From: Papiliotrema nemorosa | Lineage: Eukaryota > Basidiomycota > Tremellomycetes > Tremellales > Rhynchogastremaceae | Reading direction: 5' to 3' | Length of the DNA stretch: 64,000 nt | Assembly (NCBI GenBank): GCA_032158125.1 | Contig: JASKOT010000008.1 | Span: 611,855-675,854, forward strand | In this document: positions 37,108 through 49,935 of the stretch, in pieces | How the letters are laid out: the number at the start of each line of letters is the position of its first letter | How positions within the stretch are numbered: the first letter of the stretch is position 1 | Position numbers and translations under genes: made by a program | Notes under the pieces: model-generated | Seen by the model: the letters and a program-made list of their open reading frames with translations, nothing else | What the model was told of the DNA's origin: nothing | The model's database searches: none

Positions 37108-38287
37108 CTACAAAATTGCCGCGGAGGGTTTCGATTCGCCATTCGCCCAGGGCCCATCATCAATGACGGTTGAACGTCTCACGTCTCGGGCTCCCATCCC
37201 CTCCCAATACGGATCTGCTCGATGCATCGATTGACTAGCCGTTCAGCTTTCACCTTGAGGCTAGACTCACCGGTTGTCCCACCAGACCATGTCACCGCTC
37301 GACTGCCAATCCATGCTGAATACATACTAATGTCAACCTCTCGTCACGCTTGCACCCACCTTGGGCTGAGTGCACCAATTGATCAACTCCCAAATCAGTC
37401 GCTGGCTTTCATCCTCTGACATGCCAATGATTCGCTTCGCATGCGCGGCCAAGTACAAGGTTTTCTCGCCCGATGGGGCAACCTGTACCAGTCGGTGACA
37501 TGCTGGTGGCTTGGCTGCCAGCTCTGCGAGCGTTGGCGTGCCGTAGACTTGTGGGGAGGCAAGCTTCCGCGAATGCCAAAGACTACGGTGAGCTGTGGCT
37601 CGTGGTTATGAACGCACTTATGCTCAACGATCAAATCTTCCAGCACCATTTTCTTCTCGTCGGGGAGATCGGCATATGCAGCTCTTGTATCGGCAAAATG
37701 AGTGCACGAACCGCTCGAGGGGCCAGCGCCGTGAGCCAGTAGAAGCGAGTACTTGGAGCGGCGCTGGTGGTACGAGCTGTCGGTGTGCCAGAGAGCGTTG
37801 CCCAGGGAATGGTGCCACCGCCTAGAATTGGGCTTGACTATGGAGCCATCTTTCTCGATACTTAGGTCAGCCAGGTCTCCCGTATCCCGCTTACTTGCCC
37901 ACATCCCAGAGGAACGGCTCTCCCACTCTATCGTTCTCCCTCCCATAGAAGAAAGGATTGATTTCGAGATCGCGACCCAACTGTTGGGAGAAGGCTATAT
38001 GTCGCGCATTGTCCAAACCAGTGTTGCGGAATATCAACACTGCATATTTGTCTTGAAGAGCAATAAGCTGAGAATCAGCAAGAGCGGGCGCACTGGACCA
38101 AGGCACGCACCTCTTGTACTTGGTGAACAGGGATGGGTTCTGCCCAATTCAATCCGGTGACCTCTGCTCCGAAGTGTTGATCACCGATAATTGGGGTGAT
38201 TGTTAGGGTTCCGACATGCTCTTCTGCGTTGCTTCCACGAAGGCTTATAGCGTGAGCTTTGATCTCAGTGGTGGTGGTAGCGGACAT
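37108..38287 (-). CDS. TauD/TfdA-family 2-oxoglutarate-dependent dioxygenase
   Basis: Non-haem iron hydroxylase using 2-oxoglutarate, 332 residues. Exons 38287-38111, 38067-37895, 37860-37618, 37582-37360, 37326-37271, 37234-37108. Iron ligands His142 and Asp144 in LWHTDSSY and the distal His295 in SMHRAD are visible, with a following RRSTV that supplies the 2-oxoglutarate Arg. Blocks NLWHSRKLASP and LYLAAHAKRIIGM match fungal TfdA-like enzymes. The substrate is unknown; family members act on taurine, phenoxyacetates, pyrimidine or amino-acid derivatives. It shares a 153-bp divergent promoter with a DUF3830 gene, which points to joint function, and that promoter has a GATAAG site at 38384-38389. 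Confidence 0.9.
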
Positions 38288-38440
38288 GATCTGGATCTTT
38301 GAAATACGAATGAACGGTGCAGAGCCCAGTCAGCTATAAGGTGGAATCCTATCGGGATTTGCGCCGTCCGCTCCGCCCGATGAGATAAGGGTGTCATGTT
38401 ACTTCTCCAGCGCAGGCCTTGTCCATCTTGTCGCATCACA
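38288..38440. promoter_or_regulatory. Divergent promoter, dioxygenase / DUF3830
   Basis: Only 153 bp separate the two start codons. A GATAAG lies at 38384-38389, consistent with GATA-factor control of a nitrogen catabolic pathway. Confidence 0.5.
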
Positions 38441-38875
38441 ATGAGCGCACACACAGAGCTTGTGCATATTGTAGCTGGACCATTCGAATTTCTCGCAACA
38501 TTTCATCCTGATGCGCCAAAGACGGTAGCCAAATTTCGCTCGCTGTTGCCGTACCGCCAACAGCTCATCCATGTTCGCTGGTCCGGAGAAGGCATATGGG
38601 TACCTTTAGGTGACACAGACTTTGGTCTGCCCTTCGAAAACCATACAGCTCATCCCTCAGCCGGGGACATCCTGCTGTATCCGGGCGGTATCTCCGAATG
38701 CGAGATAGTATGGGCATATGGAGGGATGAGCTTTGCGAGCAAGATGGGACCTCTACCTGCGAGTCATTTTCTGACTATTGTGACTGGTAGAGAGGAGCTG
38801 AGGAAGCTCGGAGAGACAGTCTTGTGGAAGGGAGCCCAAGATGTGGTGTTCCAAAAGGCTTCGGAAGCAGCGTAA
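38441..38875 (+). CDS. DUF3830 protein (cyclophilin-like fold)
   Basis: 144 residues, intronless, a normal size for the family. DUF3830 proteins have a cyclophilin-like barrel and no settled function. Visible features: FEFLATFHPDAPKTVAKFRSLLPYRQQLIHVRWSGE cut into the usual strands (residues about 11-45), PFENHTAHPSAGDILLYPGG and GPLPASHFLTIV near the end. The ATG at 38441 begins the domain directly. The gene is divergent from the TauD-like dioxygenase gene. The association suggests a role as a small enzyme or binding protein in the same pathway; that is inference. Confidence 0.82.
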   Translation: MSAHTELVHIVAGPFEFLATFHPDAPKTVAKFRSLLPYRQQLIHVRWSGEGIWVPLGDTDFGLPFENHTAHPSAGDILLYPGGISECEIVWAYGGMSFASKMGPLPASHFLTIVTGREELRKLGETVLWKGAQDVVFQKASEAA

Positions 38876-38944
38876 GTCTAACTGATGACCCAAATGGCTG
38901 AATACAGAATTAAACGACTGCTCCATACTCGTACGGTAGCACAT

Positions 38945-40195
38945 TTATGATGCATACTCGCTCTCTAATGCTATCATATCCGCAAACAACTCCATATACA
39001 TTTCACCGTCTGACAGCGTCAATGGCAAAAGAGGTCGGCGTGGCCAAACACTGTAGCCATGCAGTTGACTGAGGACATGTTCTGCTCATCAGCCCATCAG
39101 TCTTGACGATACTGTACGACTCGCTCATGGCTCTGATCCCACCGGGAACGGCGTCCGCGTCGGCGTTACTAAGTATGGCTTGTATTCTCCTAGCTTCGGA
39201 CGCTTCCTCCTCCGACAGGCTGTCTTGCTTCAGCAATCGATACAGGCGGGCAGATGCTGCCGGGGCAAAGTTGGGTATACCACTCGTCGTTCCATGACCT
39301 CCGACGCCCATCCACGGTGTCAAATCGCCAATCAAGCCGTCGACGAGTAGGAAAGGATACCGTCTCATCTGATTTAGCTCCGGGCGCGTATCTAGGAGGT
39401 TTTTGAGGCGGATCAGCTTCCCCATGGAACCTCCGCAGCTATGTGTGAGTCACATCTGCGCTGCCTTTGTGACTCACGTGAGCTTCACTCCGCACAGATT
39501 CGGTGATCTCGTCATGATGGACTCGATGATGCTAGAAGACATGTCTTGTCCGCCTGAATTGGCGGGGAAGTTGTACAAGAGGATGGGGAGCTGCGCTATC
39601 AGCATTGAAAGTCGTGCTTCACTCACCGGAGATGCCTTGCACACATCGATGTAATACTCGATGACCTGTGCTGAGTCTTGACTCAAAGCTTGTGCATAGT
39701 AAGCGGGAAGGATCACCATTCCTGCGTCCCTTGAAATGAGCACGGTCGCGATCTCGATGCACTCACGCGCCAGCTTGGTGTGCGTCGTTTGCCAGAGAAA
39801 CGGTCTCTCGCAGTGACTGACCCCCGATCCCGGCCACGATTGGTTTATCCAGCATGTCATTTTCGTCCAGAGTCTTCCTAACGAACCTGACGACAGCTAT
39901 GCGCTCGTCCGGAGACTGAAGATGAGTATCCCCGCGCCGAAATGGGTTCATCCCACCAACCAGATGCACTGCTTCACCAAGAGACCCTAGACAAAGCGGT
40001 ACTGATCCTCAGTCCATTGATGACTTGCACAACTCACTGATGCCATGCTGCGTGACTTCTACACAGTTAGCCGATAGCAGGTTGTGGGAGCTCACTGAGG
40101 AGGTGGACTCTATAGCTCTCCCAATCGACCTCCCCATCCTCGAAGAAAAAGGTGGGCAGCGGTGCGTATACTCCTGGAGACAGTACTTTCACCAT
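38945..40195 (-). CDS. DHDPS/NAL-family aldolase (4-hydroxy-2-oxoglutarate-aldolase-like)
   Basis: Class I aldolase or lyase of the dihydrodipicolinate-synthase family, 350 residues. Exons 40195-40096, 40058-40038, 40001-39767, 39729-39478, 39438-39118, 39068-38945. CLGSLGEAVHL carries the family G(S/T)xGE motif, Tyr171 lies in ILLYNFPAN and the Schiff-base Lys201 in LCGVKLTCGGS. The end is WPRRPLLPL, as in fungal HOGA-like proteins; it appears only if the last intron (donor GTACAG at 39117) is removed. Exon 2 is just 21 nt. Family members release or condense pyruvate or similar oxo-acids. Divergent from an amino-acid permease gene (197 bp apart), so likely the same regulon. Confidence 0.88.
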
Positions 40196-40392
40196 TTTAA
40201 TGTGTTGTCCGGGGTTGCAGGCCAAATTCAAAGGCCTGGCAACAAGGCCGAAGGCTTATCAGGTTGAGCGGCAAGTTGTGCGTTCCAACCGATCAACCAA
40301 TCGGCAATGTCGGCTCGCTTGCACTATATAGCGGCAACCTCGTCGAACTGCTTCTCTTATTCTTATCATTCTCTGATCTACAGCAGTCCGTC
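40196..40392. promoter_or_regulatory. Divergent promoter, aldolase / permease
   Basis: 197 bp with reverse GATAAG sites at 40255-40260 and 40362-40367 and a TATATAG box near 40325. This matches the GATAAG in the neighbouring divergent promoter of the same cluster. Confidence 0.5.
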
Positions 40393-42655
40393 ATGGAGAA
40401 GGTAATCACGATCCCCGAGAGCCGCTGATGGCAGTCAAAGGACGTTTCGCCGCAAGTAACCCTTTTGCCTGCTACTCCTCAAGAAGTGCAACAGATCCGT
40501 CATGATGATAACGGCGGTCTTCCCCGACATCTCAAGCCCCGTCACCTGTGAGTCAAGGGTGACACCAGCAATCGAGCTAATTCGTTCAGTCAGATGATTG
40601 CAATCGGTGGCGTTATCGTCAGCACTCTCTGTAACCCACGAAATAATCTAATCACCAGGGCACGGGACTTTTTTTAGGAACGGCAGGCAACCTTCAAGAC
40701 GGTGGTCCAGCAGGACTGCTGCTCGGTTATGTGATCATGGCCTCCCTTCTATATTCTGTCATGGTCACGCTCGGCGAGATGGTCTCCATGTTTCCCATGA
40801 CGGGTGGCCAGTTTGCCTTGGCTGGTCGATTCGCGGCGCCTGAATTAGGCTTCGCTATGGGATGGCTCTATTGGTACAAGTAGGTTTACTGTTTCTATCC
40901 GGCTGACCCTTAGCTATATCAGTGAGCAAGCAAGATCGAGGAAGGACTCACGTCAGTTGTCCTTCCGGCCGAGATTTCAGCTGCAGCGGTATTGATCTCG
41001 TACTGGACTCCCGCCGGTGACGTAGATTCGACCTGCACTACAGGTATCTGCAACAATGCCATGTGGGTTGGGCTAATGCTCATCATCGTGGTACGTAGGC
41101 CACAGGTGCTCTCGTCATAAACCTGCTAACGCCTAGTGGGCAATCAACTTTGCCGGAACTCGAGCTTTTGGCGAAACCGAATTTTGGTTCTGCTCCATCA
41201 AGGTCATCACTGTGATTGGCCTCGTGATCACAGGTATCGTCATCACTGCTGGAGGTGGACCGAACCATGAGAGTATCGGGTTTCGGTACTGGAATGAGAC
41301 TGGAGGTTTCGTGCAATACAAAGGGATCGAAGGGGCCAAGGGGCGCTTCCTCGGTTTCTTTGCGGTTCTCATCAGTGCCGCGTTTGCCTTTATCGGTACA
41401 GAGATTACAGCAATTACTGCCGCCGAGACTGCCAACGTGAATGAAAAGATTGGTGATGTGAAAGATCGCTGAGCTCTAGCCTCGTCGAGCTGTTCCTACT
41501 GCCATCAAGAGTGTCTGGATCCGTCTAGCTTTGTGTAGGTGGTTTTAGTCTACTCAGCTAACGCGCAGTCTACCTGTCATCTGCCCTGATCGTGAGTATC
41601 TCCGTAGACGCGTCTCTATTGAGCTAACAGACAGATCGGAATGCTGGTGTCTCCTTATGACCCTTCGCTCAACCTTCGTTCCACCGCTGCCAAGTCACCC
41701 TTTGTCATTGCTATCAAGAATGCGGGGATCAAAGGTTTGCCCTCAGTAGTGAACGCTGCCCTCTTGACTTCTGCTTGGTCGGCGGGATGCGCAGATCTAT
41801 TCATCTCTTCTCGAGCTCTATACGGTCTTGCAGTCCGAGGGCAGACACCGCGGTTCGTGTCCAAGTACCTCAAAATGACACGAAAAGACGGGCTTCCTTG
41901 GGTCTGCGTGCTAGTGGGCGCAGCATTTTCGCTACTATCTTTCATGGCGGCAGACTCTAGTGGTACTGCCGGAACGGCCTTTAGCTATTGTGGGTAGTGA
42001 GCGGAGGTTGAAGCTCATCGCTAGTCGCCAACATGACCGCTGTCTGCGGTATCATATCTTGGTCTGGGATTCTGTTCACCTATCTCCGATGGCACAAGGC
42101 TATCCGAGTTCAAGGTGTTGACCGAGCTGCCTTCCCATACCGCGCTCCCTTTCAGCCTTATCTCAGCTACTGTGCGTGCTCAAGTTCTTACGAAGCTGAC
42201 AGAAGACGGCCTGGCAGTCTGTATTCTAGTCATTGTGTTCTCAGGATTTACCTCTTTCAGTGAGCACCGACTCCAAGGGTTCCGCTGAAGCCATAGTCCA
42301 CACATTCAATACTTCCAACTTTATCACAAACTATTTCCCCGTGCCTTTCTTCCTCGTGCTGTTAGCTGGGTACAAGGTCTTCAACCAGTCCAAGCTTGTC
42401 AATTCGGCTGAAGTAGACTTTGTTAACGGTTGCTCGGCCGATATTCCTAGCAAGGCGAGTCGATTGGAACCGTGTGGTATGAAATCTAACGCGACAGCCG
42501 GCACCGAAGGGGATTTGGAACAAGTTGAACGAGTACTTGTAGAGCGGATACATAGTCTAGAGCCCACATTTCAAGAGTATATGGTAGGCAGTCAAGCAAG
42601 GAGGATATCATGGTGGCAGCCAATGCGATGCATGCATAGATTTCGAGGGAGATAA
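40393..42655 (+). CDS. Amino-acid permease (yeast AAT/YAT family), cluster member
   Basis: Membrane carrier of about 601 residues in 13 exons: 40393-40401, 40435-40547, 40590-40617, 40659-40879, 40914-40921, 40957-41090, 41137-41436, 41480-41534, 41569-41591, 41635-41989, 42025-42171, 42206-42259, 42297-42655. Motifs: LKPRHLQMIAIGGVIGTGLFLGTAG, here split by introns; VLPAEISAAAVLISYW; GFRYWNETGG; ETANPRRAVPTAIKSVW; AAFPYRAPFQPYLSYYG. The gene has an 8-nt microexon (40914-40921) needed to join WYN to VLPAEI, and introns of 34 and about 37 nt near the end. Far more introns than the two permeases at the left of the window, so it belongs to another branch. Likely imports the cluster's substrate or an amino-acid-like relative of it. 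Confidence 0.88.
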
Positions 42656-42737
42656 GCATCGGAACGGGCGGAGAACCGACCGAACTACGCTACATATATA
42701 TCTCGTGACATGGGATATCCCATCCTGCATTCCCTTC

Positions 42738-44726
<1,989 letters not shown>

Positions 44727-44779
44727 TACTGTTATCTCTATTTATTCAATCAAATATTTCTTCACTTCCCATCTTGCCC

Positions 44780-47018
44780 ATGGCCGAGCCGCCAGCGAAA
44801 GTACGCAGGAGTGTAAGAGCATGCTTGCAGGTACGATAAAATTATGCATAGGCGCTCATGTATGCCAGTGCCGAGCGCGAAAACAAAAGTGTCTGCCAGA
44901 CGATGATGATCTCCGGGCACCATGCCGTCGGTGCTCACGGCACGAGCTCGAGTGTTCCTTCGAGGTGGATGATCATGCAAATACTGTGGATGATCCAACA
45001 CCCTCAAAGCTGGCCTCGGCAGTAACGGATCTCTTGAAACGGTGGGCATCGACAGCCGAGATTAGCTGAACTCCAGTGTGCAAGATCAAGAGCGACGCAT
45101 CATTGCACTGGAAGCTGCAGCCACTCTGCCAGAGGAATCTCAGATTGTGGAGGCTGTGCACGTAACCCCAGAAGCCTAGCTAATGTGCAGGGATTTTGCA
45201 AGCACATTGAATGCAGAGCAAGTGGATGACCACTCATCGCCAGATCTCACCAATATCCCATTTGGCCCGCCCATCGCTCTCCTGCGCGATTTTCGCGAGA
45301 CACGGACGGAATGGCAGCACACAGGGAGGGAATACGATCCTATTGATCGAGGGATTCTTAGTTCTAGAGAGTGTGAAGCTGCGATCAAACTGTGAGTAAA
45401 CCCAGGTATTGCACTGACGATTAGATTCTTTGACCATTGTCACCCAATGGCACCTTTTGCACCCATCCTCACCCTTTCACGCTTTCGTCAGACTCGACCC
45501 CTGCTCTTGTTGTCGATCTGCACCACTGCACACCGCTATCAATCTCCTTCTCAAACATCAGTTGTCAAGCTGGAAAAGTTGAAGCGTCTGACCGAAGCAT
45601 TGGACGATGCCGTCGCAGCGCTTCTCCTTCGGTCAACACCCTCCCACGTCAATCTCGACACCATCTCCTCTCTCCTGCTGTATGCTCAATGGATGCCCTT
45701 ACAGATCAGGCCTTCCCCCCACGGAATCGCGAAATTTGCAAATCGCTACAATGATGTGTCAGCCTGGACAGTCATCGGTTTGGCAGCCCGATACGCAGCG
45801 ATAATGGGATTGGAAAGATTGGCCATACACCCATTTCAGGATCTGACAGAAGTGTCAAACGATGACATGGATGTGATGAGAGTCTGGCTCAACTTGTTGA
45901 CTTGCGATCGTAACCTGGCTCTTACTTCAGGCTTTCCATCCGCGCTTAATCCCATCAGTACGGCCACCATCGCCAGGATCTTTGGGGAACACGAGCTCGC
46001 TCGTTTCCCTGCAGATTTTAGAAGCGCAGCTTTGGTAGAGCTGAGCGCTATTGCAAACAAGGTCATGGCCACCAAGCGTTCAGGAGCGCCCTTGGACATT
46101 GGCATTTTGAAAGTAGTCAACGGAGAGATGCGGACGTGGGAGCAGTAAGTCGAATTCGAGATTGGATCTGACAACAGGTACTGGAGACTGCGCCTGAGTA
46201 TGATTCAAGTTTGTCACAGCTGATGGAGTCAGATGCGGACCCTCTCCATCATTGCGCGATGCCATTCACGTCCCTACGCGTGAGTATGGACCACCTTGCA
46301 TCAGCTGATGGGAAGTGGTACCGTCTCGCTCTTCATGCAGCCGTGGTCGCTCCACATCTTTCTTCTCAAAGCGACCTGTTGCACTCCGACTACATATGCC
46401 AATGCTTGCAAATCTGCCTCGAGTCTGCCGTGCAAATCATCCTATCAGTCTCGGACAGTATCGGCTCAGCGGTGATGGATCTCACCTACGACCGGCTATA
46501 CACTTTGCCCGTAGAGTTGTCAATCGACACCTTGGCAATCAGGCGTCTGGTGTACAGCGTAGACTCGACGTGGATTTCGCTATGTTTTGCAGTCATCTTC
46601 CTTGTGATATGCCAAGCTCGTGGAGCCATCAGCGGTAAGCGACGTCCAGTGCTTAATGCTAAAATCAGCCGATTTGCGGATGCGCAATGTGTCATCATAT
46701 AGCAAGGCCTCGCATGCGTTCACTACAGACCCCCTCATCTGTCGCCTCACGCGGCTGAGTCTGCAGACATTGGACGCCGTATGCGAGCAGACCTCTGTCA
46801 CACCTGCCGCAGACTATCGGATCATACTGCTCCGTGCGGACCGACTGGTGACGACGAGGATGGAAACAGCCTCGGAAGCCCTACCGATAAGATGGAACGC
46901 ACAAATCGACGGATCTGGGTACTCGGAACTGCCTGCAGATGATGATCTTGCGGCTTTACTGGGACTCATGCAAGGACCGGATTTCGATTGGGCAACCAGC
47001 CTTCTCAACGACATGTAA
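44780..47018 (+). CDS. Zn2Cys6 transcription factor of the catabolic cluster
   Basis: Fungal binuclear-cluster regulator, about 653 residues. Exons 44780-44830, 44869-45041, 45077-45146, 45180-45391, 45425-46144, 46178-46197, 46233-46279, 46316-46634, 46669-47018. The DNA-binding cluster is ACLQCRARKQKCL...PCRRCSRHELECSF, split by intron 1 between the first two cysteines. A short coiled coil (VQDQERRIIALEAA) follows, then the fungal regulator middle domain (FFDHCHPMAPFAPIL onward). The intron 45147-45179 is only 33 nt and its position is my least certain call here; the next-best joins break the frame. Lies tandem and 53 bp behind the dihydropyrimidinase gene, so probably controls that cluster. 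Ends tail-to-tail with the alpha-xylosidase gene, 43 bp apart. Confidence 0.82.
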
Positions 47019-47061
47019 AGGCGCCAGTGGATGGATGAGTGCATGTAGGAAGCTGACCTCG

Positions 47062-49640
47062 CTACAACTTTACGCTACACGCCCCAGCCCTTGACGACGC
47101 TTTCGTCAAGCCATCGTCAAGCAGGCCTCTGTCATTCCCAATGATCACCACATCGAACGCGACGGTATGACTCGCTCTGAAGTTCAATGACACAACCCGG
47201 CCATCGAGGATCTTCGGACTTATATCTACCGAGACCTCTTGATTGTCTCTCAGCGCTGAGACTGTTCTAATCTCGGAGCGAAACTGTCGAGAGACGATCA
47301 CTGTAAAGCCGCGTTTCGCAATCGAATCTGTCACCAAATGGCCCTCTTTTCCGAGGATCAACGCGGATCCTGGTCGTAGCATCAAGGGAAGAGTGTGCAT
47401 CGTGTGCGACTCTTTGACCCACTGCGATCCCTCGACCTCGGATCCCGTGAGAATGTTGGTCCAGGTGCCCGAGGGTAGGTAGTACTCCACAATGGTCTGT
47501 CCAAACACAGGTGCAACCAGGAGGTGTTCACCGAGCATGTATTGCTGGTCTACGAGCCAACATGTCCGATCTTGCGGAAACTCCAAAAACATGGCCCGCA
47601 TCAGGGGAATACCCTTTTGCACGACGCCCTTGATCGACTGTGACGTGAGGTACGGCTCGAGCCGATTTTTGAGCTTGGTAAAGGTAGACAGGACCGTGCA
47701 CGCCTCCTCGTCTATCACCCAAGGCACCCGAGGAGATCCTGATCCGTGTAATCGCGAGTGAGATGAGAGTAGACCAAACTGACACCATCGCTTGCTGGCG
47801 AGTCAGTGAAGTGTCAACGTCTGACTCACTATATAGTAGCCGGTGGGACCGCACCGGAGTCTCCACCTGAATTCCCTTCACCTTTAAAGCCACCGATATC
47901 CGAACTGTGATAGCCGAATCCTGATAATCCTAATGACAGACCCCCACGTATCGTCTCGGCCAGACCGGTGAATTTCGAGTCGACATCTCCACCCCAATGG
48001 ACGGGGAAGCGCTGAGTCCCGGCCGTGGCGGACCTCGCAAACACGCAAGCTTCCTCGGCACCTCTTTTGTCGACGAGAACCTCCCATACGGCCTCGTTGT
48101 ATAGGAAAGAGCTGCAATCAGTGCTCCGCCTCCCCTTTGCTCACTAGTAATTGTGCATGGTTCGAGGGTTGCTTCCATCAAACCACCTGACATCCTCGGT
48201 CACAATCTGCTCTCCGAAATCCGTCTTGAAACAATCCACTCCGATGTCCATCAATTCGGCCAGGTATCCCTGCCACCACTTCCTCGCATCTGGATTGGTG
48301 AAATCGACCGTCGCACATCCGGGTTGCCATTCGTCCGACTGGAAGGTTCTTCCATCGGTACGTTTCAAGAAATAGCCTTTCCTATCCCCCTCGGGAAACA
48401 GCCTGGAGGCTTGGCCGACCCATGGGTTGATCCAAACGCACACTTTGATCCCCTTTTGATGCAGTCGGTGGAGAAACCCTTTGGGATCGGGAAAGAACTT
48501 TGGATCAAACTGGAAATCACACCAGGCATGAGGTCGCATCCAAAACGCGTCAAAGTGGAAAACTGACAGAGGAATATCGTGTTGTGCCATTCTGTCGACG
48601 TAACCCATGACCGTCTCTTCGTCATAGTTGATGAGGAAAGAAGTTGACAACCACAGCCCATACGACCAATCTGGGGGCAGTGGAGGTCGACCTGTTAGAC
48701 TCGTGTAAGATGTCAAGACCTGTTTGGGACTGTCTCCGACGATGACATAGATCTGTAGGCGTTCCCCAGGTACCGAAATCTGAACCTTTGTCATCTTGAC
48801 CGACATGACCTCGAAAGAGACATGATCCATATGGTCCACAAAAACCCCATAGTTGCGGTTGGTCATGTAGAATGGGATGCATTTGTAGGCTGTAGTCAGC
48901 TCCCCAGATTGTTGACACTCACCGGAATCACTGCTGGACCCGCCGTCGTCGTTGGAACTTTCGATGGTCTGGCCATTCTTGATAAACGCTCCGAAGCGCT
49001 CTCCCAAACCATACACCTTTTCGTCGTGCTCCAATGAGAGGGACATTGACATGTATCCCTGTCTCCTAGACGTTGGAGGCCGGTGATAGGCATCCTGAAT
49101 AGTGGTTGCCGCGTTCTCCTTGGACGCGAGGAGTGGTGAAGCAGCAGAATGGAGTATCCACGAAATGGCATCTTTGCCAAGGGCCGTGATGTCCTCCCCT
49201 CGAGCGTTGACAAAGTTGATTGCAAATGACTTGGGCCGTTTGTCAACTCGAGCCATCACCTCCCCCTCTCCCGAATGCAGACAGATAAAGTCTTCCGCAT
49301 CGGACAGCCCTACTGGAGAATTGGTGTCATCCCAGGCGGGGAAAAGCTCGATGGACGGTTCATGGTATCGAGGTTGACCGGCGAAATGGCACGCTTCGAT
49401 GCCAATAATACCTGGAGCGGGAGTGGTCACCGTTACAGTGATAGTGGGCTTGTTGATCAAGTCTCCGCGATGTCTGATGTGTCGAGTGGTACAGGTGGCT
49501 CGGATGTGGGGTCGACAATAGGATTCATTTCTCAGCGAGGTCTGGGAGTCGTCCAGATGGGTCGAGAGCGTGCTAACTTCTACCGCATTGCAGACTCTGA
49601 TATCCTCGCGAGGATTCCACACGCCTTCAGTGAACTTCAT
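47062..49640 (-). CDS. GH31 alpha-xylosidase (YicI-like)
   Basis: Glycoside hydrolase family 31, 836 residues. Exons 49640-48145, 48111-47830, 47794-47062. The start MKFTEGVWNPRE, RHRGDLINKP and the nucleophile motif CFKTDFGE with Asp474 are those of YicI-type alpha-xylosidases rather than of eukaryotic alpha-glucosidases (WIDMNE). The acid/base region WGGDVDSKF, the SSDIGGF block and LLSSHSRLHGSGSPRVPW follow. No signal peptide, so a cytosolic enzyme that trims isoprimeverose-like oligosaccharides is likely. Only two introns, both in the 3' third, unlike the intron-rich regulator genes on each side; this and the bacterial-type motifs allow an old transfer from bacteria, which is inference. 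Confidence 0.9.
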
Positions 49641-49935
49641 GGTACATTCGAGGCTGTAGGTAGGCAATGGTATGCAGTAGACTCAATGGGTAGGCTTAAA
49701 CAACACTTCGGACGCCTCGGTGGTTCGGAGTCCGCGGATGCATAAGCGTATGTAATACACAAAACGGCCGACGACATGGCTGCATAGATACAATTTGTCC
49801 GAATAGTGCAGCTCCGCCTCTTGGGCGGTGTCGCCGCGGGACTACCTGCTCAGGCCCTTCGACTCCGGTCATGAAGCTGACTCCGGAGCGACCGCTCGAG
49901 TCAGGGGTCCGTAAGCAGCCAAAGGGTCTGCTATC

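Noticed and set aside
39003..39117. Alternative end of the aldolase at 39003
   Set aside because: Removing the intron 39117-39069 restores the conserved WPRRPLLPL block, absent from the read-through.
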